DNA from: Seohaeicola zhoushanensis
GTDB taxonomy: Bacteria > Pseudomonadota > Alphaproteobacteria > Rhodobacterales > Rhodobacteraceae
Length of the DNA: 60,273 nucleotides
Reading direction: 5' to 3'
NCBI RefSeq assembly: GCF_014656415.1
Contig: NZ_BNCJ01000024.1
Location: forward strand, 1 to 60,273
A program made the translations under genes and the position numbers. Below are positions 9,208 to 18,044 of this stretch, piece after piece. The notes beneath the pieces were generated by a model that had not been told where the DNA came from, searched no databases, and saw nothing but the letters and a program-made list of their open reading frames with translations. Position 1 is the first letter of the stretch. Each line of letters opens with the position of its first letter.

Positions 9208-10362
9208 ATGTCCGACGCGCCGGTCGTCCATATCGACCTTGCCGCCTTCGCGGCCGATCCCTACCCCGCGCTGGCGCGGATGCGGGCCGAGACGCCCATC
9301 GCCTATGTCCCGGAACTGGGCGCCACGCTGCTGACCCGCCGCGACGACGTCCACCGCGAGGAAAAGCGCATCCATGTCTTCTCGTCCCTGCAGCCGCAGG
9401 GGCTGATGACCCGCCTGATGGGCGAGAACATGATGCGCAAGGATGGCGAGGCCCATATGGCCGAGCGGCGCATCCTCTTCCCCGCCGTCAGCCCGCGCAC
9501 CGTGAACGACCACTGGCGCGCCATCTTCGCAGAACGCGCGGCCGAGATCCTCGACCGTCTCGCGCCTCTGGGCGCCTGCGATCTTGTCCGCGACTATGCC
9601 ATGCCGGTCTCGGCCGAGGCATTGAAGGCGATCACCGGGCTGACCGGCATGACCGCCGCCCATATGGACGAGGTCAGCCAGGCGATGATCGACGGCTGCG
9701 CGAATTACGCGAGCCTGCCCGAGGTCGAGGACCGCTGCAACGCCGCCACCGCCTCGATCGACGAGCATATCTCGCGGATGTGGTCCGACCCGCCGCCGCG
9801 TTCGGCCCTGGCGGTGATGATCGCCGGGGGCATGAGCGCGTATTCGGTGCGCGCCAATATCAAGCTCATCATCTCGGGCGGCCAGAACGAGCCGCGCGAC
9901 GCCATCGCCGGCACCATCTGGGCGTTGCTGAGCCACCCGGACCAGCTTGCCTGCATCCGGAGCGGCCAGAATACCTGGCACGAGGCCTTCTCGGAATACG
10001 CCCGCTGGATGGCCCCCATCGGCATGTCGCCCCGCCGGGTGGCGCAGCGCGATACGGTGGGCGGCGTGACCTTCGAGTCCGAGGACCGCGCCTTCCTGAT
10101 GTTCGGCTCGGCCTGCCGGGACGAGGCGCATTTCGTTTCCCCCGAGCGTTTCGACATCACCCGCGACACGCAACCGGCGATCAGCTTCGGGGCCGGGCCG
10201 CATTTCTGCGCCGGGGCCGCCGCCGCGCGCTGCATGATCGCCGATGTCGCCCTGCCGATGATCTTTGACCGCCTGCCGAACCTGCGCCTTGCCGGAGAGG
10301 TCGCCGTCACCGGCTGGGCCTTCCGCGGTCCGGTCTCGGTTCCCGTGGCCTGGGACGCCTGA
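9208..10362 (+). CDS. Cytochrome P450
   Basis: A 384-residue soluble bacterial P450, the usual class I length. The haem-binding loop is FGAGPHFCAGAAAAR (Cys near residue 333), and the K-helix ExxR is EYAR near residue 262. The I-helix reads SGGQNEPRDAI: the usual acidic residue-Thr pair of AGxDTT is replaced by Asn-Glu-Pro, so proton delivery may be unusual. A strong ribosome site (GGGAGGAG) precedes the ATG. It stands alone in a single-gene unit; no ferredoxin or reductase is adjacent. Substrate unknown. Confidence 0.88.
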   Translation: MSDAPVVHIDLAAFAADPYPALARMRAETPIAYVPELGATLLTRRDDVHREEKRIHVFSSLQPQGLMTRLMGENMMRKDGEAHMAERRILFPAVSPRTVNDHWRAIFAERAAEILDRLAPLGACDLVRDYAMPVSAEALKAITGLTGMTAAHMDEVSQAMIDGCANYASLPEVEDRCNAATASIDEHISRMWSDPPPRSALAVMIAGGMSAYSVRANIKLIISGGQNEPRDAIAGTIWALLSHPDQLACIRSGQNTWHEAFSEYARWMAPIGMSPRRVAQRDTVGGVTFESEDRAFLMFGSACRDEAHFVSPERFDITRDTQPAISFGAGPHFCAGAAAARCMIADVALPMIFDRLPNLRLAGEVAVTGWAFRGPVSVPVAWDA

Positions 10363-10401
10363 CCCCTTGCCGCGCCCCCTCGCCCGCGCCATATCGGTCT
10401 T

Positions 10402-11097
10402 ATGCTGCGCCTGACCCCGATCCTGCTTGCCATCCTCTATGCGGTCGTCTGGTACCGTATTTCGGTCTGGCGCACCCATCGCGAGCTTGACCAGAAGTCG
10501 ACCGAGCTGGCCGACCCGCGCCTGAAGGCGCTGACCGACCGGCTGGCGGCGAGCCTGGACCTGCCGCGCATCAAGGTCTTCATCTACGAGATCGCCCCGG
10601 TGAACGGCCTTGCCGCGCCGGACGGGCGGATCTTCATCACGCGCGGGTTCTACAAGAAGTTCCTGAGCGGCGAGGTCTCGGGCGAGGAGATGGCCAGCGT
10701 CATCGCGCATGAGCTTGGCCATGTCGCGTTGGGGCACGCGCGGCGGCGGATGATCGACTTCTCGGGGCAGAACGCGCTGCGCACCGTGCTCATCATGCTG
10801 CTGGGGCGTTTCGTGCCCATCGTCGGGGTCTGGATCGCCAACATGCTGACCACGATGCTCGCCGCCCGCCTGTCGCGCGGCGACGAATACGAGGCGGACG
10901 CCTATGCCGCCGCGCTGCTCACCAAGGCGGGGATCGGGGTCGGCCCGCAGAAATCGCTGTTCCGCAAGCTCGAAGGGCTGACGCAGAGCAATTCGGGCAT
11001 GGCCCCGGCCTGGCTGATGAGCCACCCCAAGGTCGAGGAGCGCATTGCAGCGCTGGAGGCGCTGGAGCGGCGCTGGGGCACGCTGGAACCCGTCTAG
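10402..11097 (+). CDS. M48-family membrane metalloprotease
   Basis: A 231-residue zinc protease with one N-terminal membrane segment (TPILLAILYAVVWY), the HExxH motif in VIAHELGHVALGHARR (about residues 109-124) and the third zinc ligand in SRGDEYEADAYAA. This is the short HtpX/Oma1-like architecture, probably facing the periplasm. A hydrophobic stretch after the active site (LRTVLIMLLGRFVPIVGVWI) may be a second membrane segment. The 3' end overlaps the convergent PIN gene by 4 bp. Physiological target unknown. Confidence 0.85.
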   Translation: MLRLTPILLAILYAVVWYRISVWRTHRELDQKSTELADPRLKALTDRLAASLDLPRIKVFIYEIAPVNGLAAPDGRIFITRGFYKKFLSGEVSGEEMASVIAHELGHVALGHARRRMIDFSGQNALRTVLIMLLGRFVPIVGVWIANMLTTMLAARLSRGDEYEADAYAAALLTKAGIGVGPQKSLFRKLEGLTQSNSGMAPAWLMSHPKVEERIAALEALERRWGTLEPV

Positions 11098-11633
11098 GCC
11101 AGCGCCTTGCCCAGGCGCGGCAGCCGCGCCTTCTTCATCAGCGCGCGCATCTCCCAGGGTTCGCCGGAGAGCCGTATCGCCTCGTCGAGCACCGCCTGCG
11201 CCACGGCGCGGATGCCCTCTGGGTCGGCCTGCCAGAGCCCGTGCAGGAAGGCGTCGGGGTCGGCCCGGCTCAGGCCCTCCTCGGCCAGCACGTTGCGCGG
11301 GAAGTCGGCCGCGTTCATCGTCACGATGACATCGGCATGGCCCGCCACCGCCGCCGCCAGCACATGCACGTCGGCCGGGTCGGGCAGCCAGAGCCGGGCC
11401 TCGATCCCCGGCGCGGGCGGCACCTCGGCGTCGGGCCATTGGCGGCGCACCTGCGCGATCTCGCCGCGCGCCTGCTCCTCGCCGCCGGGGCCGAGCTTGC
11501 GCGCCGCGCGGGCCCATTCCTCGAGGATCCGCGCCGACCAGAGCGGGGTGTAGCGCCCGCCCTTCGCCGCCCCCAGCAGCACCTCGCGCATCACCGTCGG
11601 ATAGAGGACGCAGGTGTCGAGCAGGACCTTCAC
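11094..11633 (-). CDS. PIN-domain protein
   Basis: A 179-residue protein with the PIN nuclease fold. The first acidic residue is in VLLDTCVLYP at the N-terminus, and later acidic positions appear in LPDPADVHVLAAA and in DVIVTMNAADFP. PIN proteins are usually Mg-dependent RNases and many are VapC-type toxins. No VapB-like antitoxin is visible beside it; instead its start overlaps the upstream methyltransferase stop (ATGA), so it is translated with an rRNA-methyltransferase-like enzyme. It may therefore be a house-keeping nuclease rather than a toxin. Confidence 0.8.
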   Translation of the reverse strand: MKVLLDTCVLYPTVMREVLLGAAKGGRYTPLWSARILEEWARAARKLGPGGEEQARGEIAQVRRQWPDAEVPPAPGIEARLWLPDPADVHVLAAAVAGHADVIVTMNAADFPRNVLAEEGLSRADPDAFLHGLWQADPEGIRAVAQAVLDEAIRLSGEPWEMRALMKKARLPRLGKALA

Positions 11634-12838
11634 AGCCGGAAGAACACCGCCTTGAGATAGCCGCTTTCGGCCAGTTGCGGCAGCTGCGGGTGGTCGGCCC
11701 CGGCGAATCCGGTGTGCAGCAGCTGCGCCGAGCGCCCGGCCCGCCCGATGCCGCGCAGGCTCGCCTCGCGGAAGCGGGCGAGATCGGCGGCATGCGAGCA
11801 GGAGCAGAGCACCAGGTAGCCGCCCTCGGCCACCAGCGGCGCGGCCAGCCGAGCGATCCGCTCATAGGCGCGCAGGCCGGCGTCCAGCGCCTGTTTCGAG
11901 GGCGCGAAGGCGGGCGGGTCGCAGATCACCAGATCGAACCGCGCGCCTTCCTGTCCCAGCGCGGCCAGCACGTCGAAGGCATCGCCCTGCCGGGTGGTGA
12001 ACTTGCCCGCCACGCCGCTGGCGATCGCCCCCGCCTCGGACAGCGCCAGCGCCGGGCCCGAGCCGTCGACCGAAAGCGCGCTTTCCGCCCCGCCCGCGAG
12101 CGCGGCCAGCCCGAAACCGCCGACATGGCTGAACACGTCGAGCACCCGCGCGCCTTTCGCCAGCCGCGCCGCGAAGGCGTGGTTGTCGCGCTGGTCGAAG
12201 TAGAGGCCGGTCTTCTGCCCGCCGGTCAGGTCGGCCATGTAGGTCGCGCCGTTCATCGGCACATGCACGGGCGTGTCCGGCGCGCTGCCCAGCAGCACGC
12301 CGGATACATCGTCGAGCCCCTCGAGCGCGCGCGTCCTGCCGCCAGCGTTCTTGAGAATGCAGGTCACGCCTGTCACTCCGGCCAGCGCCGCCGCCAGCGC
12401 GTCGAGATGGGTCTCGGCCCAGGCCGCGTTCGGCTGCACCACGCAGGTCTCGCCAAAGCGGTCGATCACCACGCCGGGCAGCCCGTCGGCCTCGGCATGG
12501 ACCAGCCGGTAGAAGGGCGTGTCGAACAGCCGCTCGCGCAGCTCCAGCGCGCGCTTGAGCCGTACCGCGAACCAGGCCTGGTCCACCACCGCCGCCGGGT
12601 CGCGGTCGAGCATCCGGCACATGATCTTCGAGGCCGGATTCACCGCCACCAGTCCGAGCGGCGCGCGCGCCTCGTCCTCGAGCACCGCCAGCGCGCCGGG
12701 CAGCAGCGCCTTGGTGCGCCGGTCGGTCACGATGTCATTGGCATAGACCCAGGGGAACCCGCGCCGGATCGCCCGCGCGTCGGATTTCGGTTTCATCCGC
12801 ACCCGAGGGTGCTCGAACATTTCGGAAGGTGCTGTCAT
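11630..12838 (-). CDS. SAM-dependent rRNA methyltransferase, RlmI-like
   Basis: A 402-residue class I methyltransferase of the RlmI/RlmK group: an N-terminal PUA-like domain (about residues 10-85, RGFPWVYANDIV) followed by a Rossmann domain. Motif I is VLDVFSHVGGFGLAAL (about 222-237) and motif IV is FDLVICDPPAFAPSK (about 300-314); the family methylates cytosine C5. RlmI targets 23S rRNA, but substrate identity here is inferred. It is coupled to the downstream PIN gene. Confidence 0.85.
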   Translation of the reverse strand: MTAPSEMFEHPRVRMKPKSDARAIRRGFPWVYANDIVTDRRTKALLPGALAVLEDEARAPLGLVAVNPASKIMCRMLDRDPAAVVDQAWFAVRLKRALELRERLFDTPFYRLVHAEADGLPGVVIDRFGETCVVQPNAAWAETHLDALAAALAGVTGVTCILKNAGGRTRALEGLDDVSGVLLGSAPDTPVHVPMNGATYMADLTGGQKTGLYFDQRDNHAFAARLAKGARVLDVFSHVGGFGLAALAGGAESALSVDGSGPALALSEAGAIASGVAGKFTTRQGDAFDVLAALGQEGARFDLVICDPPAFAPSKQALDAGLRAYERIARLAAPLVAEGGYLVLCSCSHAADLARFREASLRGIGRAGRSAQLLHTGFAGADHPQLPQLAESGYLKAVFFRL

Positions 12839-12877
12839 GGCGCCCTCATACGCGCAGACGCGGCGGCGCGGAAGGGC

Positions 12878-13156
12878 TTACGATGTGCCCCGAGGCCGGC
12901 TCCGCCAGCCGCCGCGCCGCCTTGGGGGCGCGGCGCGCTCCAGCCCGGCGCGCAGAACCTCGGTCATCGGGTGCTCCGGATCGCCATAGGTGGCCAATAG
13001 AGTCTCGATGGCCGCGCGCACATCCGCCCCCGCCGGCAGGCTCAGCGCCCAGTCGAGAAAGATGCTGCGGCACTCGGGTTCGGTGATTCCCTCGATCCGG
13101 TAGGCCTCGCGCACCAGGTGCTTGGGGTCGCTCGGCGGACCCGCCCGTTCAGTCAT
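12878..13156 (-). CDS. Small conserved protein downstream of glnE
   Basis: A 92-residue protein starting MTERAGPPSDPKHLVREAYR and ending in a basic tail (PPRRRGGWRSRPRGTS). The start at 13156 overlaps the glnE stop by 8 bp, implying coupling. The body (ITEPECRSIFLDWALSLPAG) is compact and helical, with no motif I can assign. I recall similar small ORFs behind glnE in relatives, which supports it being real. Function unknown; a longer reading from 13213 would run into glnE and is unlikely. Confidence 0.65.
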   Translation of the reverse strand: MTERAGPPSDPKHLVREAYRIEGITEPECRSIFLDWALSLPAGADVRAAIETLLATYGDPEHPMTEVLRAGLERAAPPRRRGGWRSRPRGTS

Positions 13157-15932
13157 CCAGGTCCTCCCCGCCGACGACACGGTCGATCCGTTCGGCAGCG
13201 TCGGCATAGGCATCGGCCAAGGCCCCGCGCAGCACCTCGATGGTCTCGAACCCCGCGCTGCGGCAGAGGAAGTCCTGCCCGCTCTCTCCCAGCTTCATGT
13301 CGTCCGGCGCCTCACCCGAAAGCAGACGCAAGGCCGTCTGCACCTGCCAGTAGAGCCGGTAATGCGTGGTCAGCGCATCGCCATCCGCGGCGGAAAGCCA
13401 GCCGCAGGCGACACCGCCCTCCAGCCCCGAGATCACGTCGCGCGCCGCCAGGCCCGCCAGCAGCGCGCCCGACTGCGCCACCAGCTCGATATCCTGCAGC
13501 CGTCCTGCGCCGGTCTTGATGTCCCAGAGCCCCGCCGGGACCTTGGCCTCGGCGATCCGCGCGCGCATCTCGCGCACTTCGCGCAGCACCTCGTCCCGTG
13601 CGCGGGGCGCGGCGATCACCTCCTGCCGGAAGGCCTCGATATCGGCGGCGAGGCTTTCGCCGCCCGCCACAACCCGCGCCCGGGTCAGCGCCAGGTGTTC
13701 CCAGACCCAGGCGCTGGTCTTCTGGTAGTCGCGGAAGCTCGCCCAGCTGGTCGCCACTGGCCCCTGCGTGCCCGAGGGGCGCAGGCGCATGTCGACCTCG
13801 TAGAGCCGCCCCTGCGCCATCGGCGCGGTCAGCGCGGTGATCAGAGCCTGGGTGAGGCGCGCGTAATAGGTCCGTGCCGCCAGCGGGCGCGGCCCCTCCG
13901 AGCTTTCGACGCCCTCGGGGTCGTAGATCACGATCAGGTCGAGGTCGCTCTCGGTATTGAGCCGCCGCGCGCCGAGCGAGCCCATGCCCAGCACCGCCGC
14001 ACCCCGGCCCGGAGGCGCGCCGTGCTTGGCCGCGAACTGGGCCTGCACCAGCGGGAAGAGCGCGCCGATCACCGCATCGGCGAGATCGGCATATTGCGCG
14101 CCCGCTTCCTCGGCCCCGATCAGCCCGCGCAGGTGGTGCACGCCGATGCGGAAATGCCATTCCTTCATCCAGCGCCGCGCTGTGTCGAGCTGCGCTTCGT
14201 AGTCGCGTTCGCGCGCCAGGCGCTCCGCCAATTCGGCGGCCAGCGGCACCTGCCCCGGCCAGTCGTTGAAGAAATCCCCGGCGATCACCGCGTCGAAGAC
14301 ACCGGAGTTGCGCGAGAGGTGCCCGGCCAGCGCAGGCGAAGTGCCGACGATGTCGATCAGCAGGTCGATCAGCTGCGGGTTGGCCTCGAAGAGCGCAAAC
14401 AGCTGAACCCCCGCGGGCAGGCCCTTGAGGAAGCCATCAAGCGCGATCAGCGCCTCGTCGGGCTTGGCGGTGCGTGCGAGCCGCGCCAGCAGTTCGGGGC
14501 GCAGCCGTTCGAAGATCTGCCGCGCCCGCTGCGAGCGCAGCGCCGCATAGGTCGGCCAGCGCGAACAGACCGAGGTATCGAAGTCCTCGGGGACATCCAC
14601 CCGCCTGGGGGCATCGGGGGCGAAGAAATCCTCGGTGAGCGCGTGGACCTCGGTCAGGCGGCGCACGATCTCGGCGCCGACGCTGCGGATGTCGCTGCCC
14701 ATCAGGCAGGCCAGCCGCTCGAACTCGGCCTCGTTGGAGGGCAGCTTGTGGGTCTGCGCATCGTGCAGCATCTGGATGCGGTGCTCGACCTCGCGGTGGG
14801 CGCGGTAGTGCCCCGTGAGCTGCTCGGCCACCTCGGGCGGCACCCAGCCCTTGGCGGCCAGCGCCGCCAGCCCCTCGACCGTGCCGCGCAGGCGCAGGCT
14901 CTCGTCGCGGCCGCCGGCGATCAACTGCCGCGTCTGGGTGAAGAACTCGATCTCGCGGATGCCGCCCCGGCCCAGCTTCATGTCGTGGCCCATGACGGTC
15001 AGCGGCCCGCCGAGGCGCTTGCTCTCGCGGATGCGCAGGCGCATGTCGTGGGCGTCCTGAATGGCCGCGAAATCGAGGTGGCGGCGCCAGATGAAGGGGC
15101 GCAGCGACCGGATGAAGCGTTCACCGGCGGCAATATCCCCGGCGCAGGGCCGCGCCTTGATATAGGCGGCCCGCTCCCAGGTGCGCCCGAGGCTCTCGTA
15201 ATAGCTCTCGGCGGCGGCGGTCGAGATGCAGACCGGCGTGACCGAGGGATCGGGACGCAGCCGCAGGTCGGTGCGGAAGACATAGCCCTCGGCGGTGCGG
15301 TCGCCGAGCGCGGCGGTGAAGCCGCGCGTGGCCTTGACCATGGCGGCGCGGGCTTCGTGGAAGTCGTCGTGGCTGTAGCGGGTCTCGTCGAACAGGCAGA
15401 TCAGGTCGATGTCCGAGGAATAGTTCAGCTCGCCCGCGCCCATCTTGCCCATGGCGAGCACCACCATGCCCCCGGCGGTCGCGACGTCTTCCTCGGTCTG
15501 CCCCGGCAGCTTGCCGCGCCGGATCAGCGCGGCGATCTCGGCGCGCAGGGTGACGTCGCAGGCGGCGCCGGCGAAATCCGAGAGCCCGCCGGTGATCCGC
15601 TCCAGCGGCCAGGCCCCGGCCAGGTCGGCCAGCGCCAGGATCAGCGCGATGCGCCGCTTGGCCTGGCGCAGTTCGCTCATCAGCGCCTCGCGCGGGATCT
15701 CGGGCACCCGGGCGAGGATCTGGGCCAGCGCGGCGTCGGGTGCATCGAGCGCGCCGGGCAGCCAGCTGGCCTCGGCCTCGATCAGGCCCTTGAGATAGGG
15801 GCTCGACCCGGCAGTGCCGCGGATCAGATCGGCGTGATCGGCGTCGAGGCCAGGCACGGCGGAAAGCGCCTCCTCCCCGAGTTCGGGCTGATAGGGACGC
15901 GGCAGGCGGGAGATCTGGAGACGATGCGACAT
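13149..15932 (-). CDS. glnE: Glutamine synthetase adenylyltransferase/deadenylase
   Basis: A 927-residue bifunctional enzyme that adenylylates and deadenylylates glutamine synthetase in response to nitrogen status through PII. Two nucleotidyltransferase domains are visible by their acidic pairs: NYSSDIDLICLFD (about residue 174, deadenylylase half) and NTESDLDLIVIYD (about residue 662, adenylylase half), each behind a glycine-rich loop (GKMGAGELNYSS, MGSLGARRLNTE). I chose MSHRLQISRLPRPYQ at 15932; a 25-residue upstream extension is basic and unlike the family. Confidence 0.93.
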   Translation of the reverse strand: MSHRLQISRLPRPYQPELGEEALSAVPGLDADHADLIRGTAGSSPYLKGLIEAEASWLPGALDAPDAALAQILARVPEIPREALMSELRQAKRRIALILALADLAGAWPLERITGGLSDFAGAACDVTLRAEIAALIRRGKLPGQTEEDVATAGGMVVLAMGKMGAGELNYSSDIDLICLFDETRYSHDDFHEARAAMVKATRGFTAALGDRTAEGYVFRTDLRLRPDPSVTPVCISTAAAESYYESLGRTWERAAYIKARPCAGDIAAGERFIRSLRPFIWRRHLDFAAIQDAHDMRLRIRESKRLGGPLTVMGHDMKLGRGGIREIEFFTQTRQLIAGGRDESLRLRGTVEGLAALAAKGWVPPEVAEQLTGHYRAHREVEHRIQMLHDAQTHKLPSNEAEFERLACLMGSDIRSVGAEIVRRLTEVHALTEDFFAPDAPRRVDVPEDFDTSVCSRWPTYAALRSQRARQIFERLRPELLARLARTAKPDEALIALDGFLKGLPAGVQLFALFEANPQLIDLLIDIVGTSPALAGHLSRNSGVFDAVIAGDFFNDWPGQVPLAAELAERLARERDYEAQLDTARRWMKEWHFRIGVHHLRGLIGAEEAGAQYADLADAVIGALFPLVQAQFAAKHGAPPGRGAAVLGMGSLGARRLNTESDLDLIVIYDPEGVESSEGPRPLAARTYYARLTQALITALTAPMAQGRLYEVDMRLRPSGTQGPVATSWASFRDYQKTSAWVWEHLALTRARVVAGGESLAADIEAFRQEVIAAPRARDEVLREVREMRARIAEAKVPAGLWDIKTGAGRLQDIELVAQSGALLAGLAARDVISGLEGGVACGWLSAADGDALTTHYRLYWQVQTALRLLSGEAPDDMKLGESGQDFLCRSAGFETIEVLRGALADAYADAAERIDRVVGGEDLDD

Positions 15933-16018
15933 ATGGGCAGTCTTGCGGTGGCGCGCGGGAATGGTCAATCGCGCGCGGGGCTTGATCTTCGCCGGGGCCC
16001 ACCGCAAGACTGCGTGCC

Positions 16019-16486
16019 ATGAGCAAGAGCATGAAACGCGTCCGCGCCGCCCTCGAGGCCGCCGGCATTCCCGCCGAGATCCGCGAGACCGCGCTCGCCC
16101 GCACCGCCGCCGACGCGGCGGCCGCCGTGGGCTGCGAGGTCGACCAGATCGCCAAGTCGATCATCTTCCGCGGCGAGACCAGCGGCCAGGCGATCCTGTT
16201 CCTGACCGCAGGCGGCAACCAGGTCGATCCGGCCAAGGCCGCAGCCGTGGCGGGCGAGCCGCTCGGCAAGGCCGATGCGGCGCTGGTGCGCGAACAGACC
16301 GGCTTCGCCATCGGCGGCGTCGCGCCGGTCGGGCACCTCTCGCCGATCCGCGCCTTCCTCGACCCGCGCCTGGCCGAATTCCCGGTGATCTGGGCCGCTG
16401 CCGGCACGCCGCATCACGTCTTCCCGGCAACCGCCGGGCAGCTGCAAGCCGCCGCCGGCGCCGAACTGGCCGATTTCACCGCCTGA
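16019..16486 (+). CDS. YbaK/EbsC-type aminoacyl-tRNA editing protein
   Basis: A 155-residue single-domain deacylase of the YbaK/ProX family, which hydrolyses mischarged tRNAs (Cys- or Ala-tRNA-Pro are the known substrates). Family marks are the N-terminal lysine/acid region CEVDQIAKSIIFRG with the catalytic-type Lys, and FAIGGVAPVGHLSPI containing the conserved GGVxPxG loop. It is divergent from glnE and convergent with the first RTX gene. The exact tRNA substrate cannot be told from sequence. Confidence 0.85.
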   Translation: MSKSMKRVRAALEAAGIPAEIRETALARTAADAAAAVGCEVDQIAKSIIFRGETSGQAILFLTAGGNQVDPAKAAAVAGEPLGKADAALVREQTGFAIGGVAPVGHLSPIRAFLDPRLAEFPVIWAAAGTPHHVFPATAGQLQAAAGAELADFTA

Positions 16487-16541
16487 GGCGGTGCGGCATC
16501 GGCGCGCTGCCGGACTGACATCCAGGCGCGCCGAGCAGTTT

Positions 16542-17939
16542 TCAGACGAAATCGAAATCCGATGCCGTCAGGGTCACTCCGCCCTTGCCGTCGAGGATGA
16601 TGGTGCCACCGTCATGCTCGATGATCTTGTTGCCGTTCGAGCGCGAGATCGACAAGGAATCAAAGCCGCCGGCGTGATCGGCGATGCGCAGCGTGTCGAC
16701 ACCATCGACGTAATCCATGACCCTGTCGGTGCCGCTATCGGCGCCGAACACGAAGATATCCCTGCCCGCCTGTCCGCGCAGTATGTCATTTCCCGCGTCG
16801 CCCTGGAGCAGGTCATTGCCCTTGCCGCCGATCAGCTTGTCCTTGCCGAGCCCGCCGAAGAGCCGGTCATTTCCAAACCCGCCGTTCAGGGTGTCGTTGC
16901 CGGCAAGGCCGAAGAGCTTGTCATTGCCGCCAAGCCCCAGCAGGACGTTCGCATCGAGGTTTCCGGTCAGGGTATCGGAGTGGTTGGTGCCTGTGACGTT
17001 TTCAAAGCCGTCGTTGAAAATCCAGCCCGCCGGGGTCTGGCCGACCGTGTCAAGTCCGAAGGTGATCCCCGACGTGAAAGCGGCGAAGCTGATCTTGTCG
17101 ATGCCACTTCCTGCCCGGAGCGTTGCCAGTTGGTTGGCGTCGGCCGCCTCGGACATGTTCACGGTGTCATTGCCATCGCCCAGCAGAATTTGCCCCGCAA
17201 AGCCGACCCCGAGATTAACCGTATCGTTGCCGTCATCCGTGACGATCGAGGCAACCCACCCGGCACCGGTCGTGACCGTGTCAACACCACTGCCCGTGCG
17301 CACCGAATGGGCTCCTGCAGCGCCGATCTCGACCGTGTCGTTTCCGGCGCGCGTATTAATGAAATCCACATAGCCACTGGTGGTTTTGACCGTGTCGCTA
17401 CCCTGCCCGGTCGACACTGTCCTTGCGCCGCCGGAGCCGATGGTGATCGTATCGCCGATGATCACCGAATTCTCGCTCCCCGTCTCGATCGAGCGCACGA
17501 AGGCATTGCCGGTGGTGACGATATTCTCGCTGGCGAGCAGGTTGATCGCATAGGTCGACCCGACCTGCTGGTTGCCGAGATTGACCTCGTGCCGATCGCC
17601 TTCCCAGCCGAAGATATAGCGCAGGCGGGTGGAAATCAGATCGACCTCGGAGTTGTAGCCGAGCTCGACGAAGTCGATCTTGCGACCTGCGCCTGCGTCC
17701 ACGTCGGTCAGCCGGGTGATATTGTCGTCGCCGCTGACGCGCAGCGTCTTGACCCGCCAATCGCTGCCGGTCATCGAGACCGTCGCATCCAGGCGCACAT
17801 CCGTCGGGGCGATGATCCCGTCGCCGAGATAGATGTCATAATAGCCCATATACGGGCCACCAGGCATTACGCTCCAGCCTGGCAGGCGCGGAACGTCATT
17901 AACTCCGTCGATAGTGACGTTAAGGAATTGCGTTGCCAT
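16542..17939 (-). CDS. Secreted RTX-type calcium-binding protein 1
   Basis: A 465-residue protein without a Sec signal. It opens MATQFLNVTIDGVND, shared with its neighbour at 18045-19958. Residues about 40-180 form a beta-rich cap. Positions 17175-17402 encode four exact tandem 19-residue units of the form GxDTVxxxxGxxxxIxTxx. Classical nonapeptide RTX repeats follow (GGFGNDRLFGGLGKDKLIGG and on, about 16745-16900), ending in a C-terminal block IILDGKGGVTLTASDFDFV that fits a type I secretion signal. It is a tandem paralogue of the upstream gene. No ABC exporter or adaptor gene is nearby. Function unknown; extracellular is the best inference. Confidence 0.8.
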   Translation of the reverse strand: MATQFLNVTIDGVNDVPRLPGWSVMPGGPYMGYYDIYLGDGIIAPTDVRLDATVSMTGSDWRVKTLRVSGDDNITRLTDVDAGAGRKIDFVELGYNSEVDLISTRLRYIFGWEGDRHEVNLGNQQVGSTYAINLLASENIVTTGNAFVRSIETGSENSVIIGDTITIGSGGARTVSTGQGSDTVKTTSGYVDFINTRAGNDTVEIGAAGAHSVRTGSGVDTVTTGAGWVASIVTDDGNDTVNLGVGFAGQILLGDGNDTVNMSEAADANQLATLRAGSGIDKISFAAFTSGITFGLDTVGQTPAGWIFNDGFENVTGTNHSDTLTGNLDANVLLGLGGNDKLFGLAGNDTLNGGFGNDRLFGGLGKDKLIGGKGNDLLQGDAGNDILRGQAGRDIFVFGADSGTDRVMDYVDGVDTLRIADHAGGFDSLSISRSNGNKIIEHDGGTIILDGKGGVTLTASDFDFV

Positions 17940-17954
17940 TTCTCATGAAACCCC

Positions 17955-17994
17955 AATTAAAAAATGGCCCGCCAGTGTTCCAGGCGGGCCATTT
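17955..17994 (-). terminator. Intrinsic terminator after RTX gene 2
   Basis: Perfect 12-bp arms (17962-17973 and 17983-17994) pair across a 9-nt loop and, read on the minus strand, are followed by a run of six T. It lies between the two RTX paralogues, so each is probably transcribed separately. Confidence 0.85.
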
Positions 17995-18044
17995 CACCGT
18001 TTCACATGTTCAATACCTTGGCAACTCGGGATCCGGGTCGGAAG

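Noticed and set aside
8953-11865. 970-residue minus-strand open frame
   Set aside because: Antisense to pdxA, the P450 and M48 genes; low-complexity Arg/Ala/Gly composition; no ribosome site.
13122-16022. 966-residue plus-strand open frame across glnE
   Set aside because: Mirror frame of glnE, which has all its catalytic motifs on the other strand.
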